DNA of 64,000 nucleotides from Jejubacter calystegiae (GTDB taxonomy: Bacteria; Pseudomonadota; Gammaproteobacteria; Enterobacterales; Enterobacteriaceae). A program made the position numbers and the translations under genes. The notes under the pieces are model-generated. The model was not told the DNA's origin. It saw only the letters and a program-made list of their open reading frames with translations, and ran no database searches. Position 1 is the stretch's first letter. Every line of letters starts with the position of its first letter. The stretch covers positions 2,542,001 to 2,606,000 of the forward strand of contig NZ_CP040428.1 of assembly GCF_005671395.1 (NCBI RefSeq), read 5' to 3'. Positions 63,181 to 64,000 of the stretch are shown piece after piece.

Positions 63181-64000
63181 ATGAATGATATCCTGCCCCA
63201 ACATTTAGCCTCCTGGGTTTTCGCCGCCAGGAATTCGCAGGCCGTTGCCGTACGGTGCGGCGAACGGTGGCTCAGCTATCAGCAGTTAGCGGATGGTGCA
63301 CACAATCTGGCGCAGGCGCTACCTCCGCTGCAGGTTGAGCGCCCGGTCTACGCGTTAGTGATGAAGAAAAGTATTGACGCGGTTCAGGCTATTGTTGCGG
63401 TGTTAAGTATTGGGGGGTGCTATGCGCCATTGGATGCCAGCTATCCGGTGGAACGTTTAAAAGCCATTCTCGGCACCTTGCAACCCCGTGCGGTACTGAC
63501 GGACAGTCACAGCGATGCGATCGTGCGCGTGATTGCCGGGCAGATGGCGTTGCCTGTTATCAATATTGATAATCCGATTCGCCTGGCAGAGCCTATGAAC
63601 AGCGCGGTTAGCCAGCCCATGGCGGCGATTCTGCATACTTCCGGCTCTACCGGGTTGCCAAAATCGGTGCATATTGGCGCAGCGCAAATCTATGCTTTTA
63701 CCGACTGGGTAATCAATGAATTCAATCTGAGTGCTGCCGATCGCGTATTGAATCATGCGCCGCTGGCGTTTGATCTGACCTTTCTCGATCTGTTCGCCAC
63801 TTTTCGCGCCGGTGCGACCTTAATTTTGACCACAGAAAGCGAAGCCGGTAGCGGCGCCCGGTTACGGCAAATTTGCCACCAGCAGCGCGCCACCGTGTGG
63901 CATTCCACCCCGACGTCTCTGCGTTTATTACTCATGAGCGATGAACTGGCGCGTTTTCCTGATATGCGCGCGGTGATGTTTGCTGGTGAACCTATGCAGG
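63181..64000 (+). CDS. Adenylation enzyme (prolyl-AMP-ligase-like), truncated by window edge
   Basis: First 273 residues of an AMP-forming adenylation enzyme; runs off the window. Seen: the core A2-type segment GGCYAPLDASYPVERLK, A3 LHTSGSTGLPKSVHIG (Ser replaces the usual Gly after Lys), NHAPLAFDLTFLDLFATFRA with D198 at the amino-binding position, and VMFAGEPMQ. By eye alignment, six specificity positions read D, L, L, H, M, A, close to the D-L-L-Y-L-A start known for proline-activating PltF/CloN4-type enzymes. Amino acid identity therefore probable but not certain. Begins 2 bases after the dehydrogenase. Confidence 0.85.
   Translation, partial: MNDILPQHLASWVFAARNSQAVAVRCGERWLSYQQLADGAHNLAQALPPLQVERPVYALVMKKSIDAVQAIVAVLSIGGCYAPLDASYPVERLKAILGTLQPRAVLTDSHSDAIVRVIAGQMALPVINIDNPIRLAEPMNSAVSQPMAAILHTSGSTGLPKSVHIGAAQIYAFTDWVINEFNLSAADRVLNHAPLAFDLTFLDLFATFRAGATLILTTESEAGSGARLRQICHQQRATVWHSTPTSLRLLLMSDELARFPDMRAVMFAGEPMQ

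Overview
The window looks like a chromosome segment of a member of the Enterobacteriaceae. The evidence is folD-ybcJ next to a type 1 fimbrial operon, a FimZ/FimY/FimW regulator set beside a tRNA-Arg(UCU) gene, a Zur-controlled rpmE2-rpmJ2 pair, the rhamnonate operon in the Escherichia coli yfaXWVU order, and zntA. The FimY/FimW arrangement fits Salmonella, Citrobacter, Enterobacter and Cedecea relatives better than E. coli. The species cannot be fixed from the sequence alone.

Layout. 0.07-2.1 kb: a PhnP-like metallo-hydrolase and a nucleoside-type MFS transporter. 2.2-3.3 kb: ybcJ and folD on the minus strand. 3.75-9.84 kb: fimAICDHF, then fimZ, fimY and fimW on the minus strand. 13.0-15.4 kb: Zur box, rpmE2-rpmJ2, a small YmgB/YcgZ-like gene, a DUF4056 protein and argU. 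16.3-20.4 kb: rhamnonate regulator, dehydratase, transporter and aldolase. 20.7-25.0 kb: GPH sugar carrier, GH31 glycosidase and 2-hydroxyacid dehydrogenase. 25.0-28.7 kb: two EamA exporters, a small protein and an AraC regulator. 28.8-35.0 kb: an IclR-controlled catabolic locus (RraA-like aldolase, hydroxyacid dehydrogenase, a broken SMP-30 gene and two MFS carriers) whose two promoters share an almost identical 30-bp element. 35.2-38.6 kb: a GNAT acetyltransferase, a Cd/Pb-type MerR regulator and ZntA.

From about 38.7 kb to the right edge the character changes. Intergenic stretches become A/T-rich, housekeeping genes stop, and what follows looks like a large acquired biosynthetic gene cluster that runs off the window. 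It contains a solitary ectoine-synthase-like cupin, a full electron-transfer-flavoprotein module (ETF-QO, EtfB, EtfA), TrpF-like and TrpA-like TIM-barrel enzymes, an AfsA-like double hot-dog protein and a flavin amine-oxidase-type enzyme. It also has a ketosynthase/chain-length-factor-like pair, an acyl-CoA dehydrogenase and an adenylation enzyme whose visible pocket residues resemble those of prolyl-AMP ligases. Two envelope-export modules are present: an RND/MMPL pump with a LolA-like protein, and a LolCD-like ABC transporter with a LolA-like protein and an outer-membrane-type protein. Regulation comes from two OmpR-type response regulators and one histidine kinase. Two genes inside the cluster are decayed: a UbiD-type decarboxylase and an unidentified one.

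Working model (inference): the A domain and the dehydrogenase prepare a pyrrolyl-type starter, with electrons leaving through the ETF module. The KS/CLF pair extends it, and the AfsA-, TrpF-, TrpA- and EctC-like enzymes tailor or join it to a phosphorylated or amino building block. The product is then moved to the outer membrane by LolA/RND/ABC machinery. I do not recognise this gene combination as any characterised pathway.
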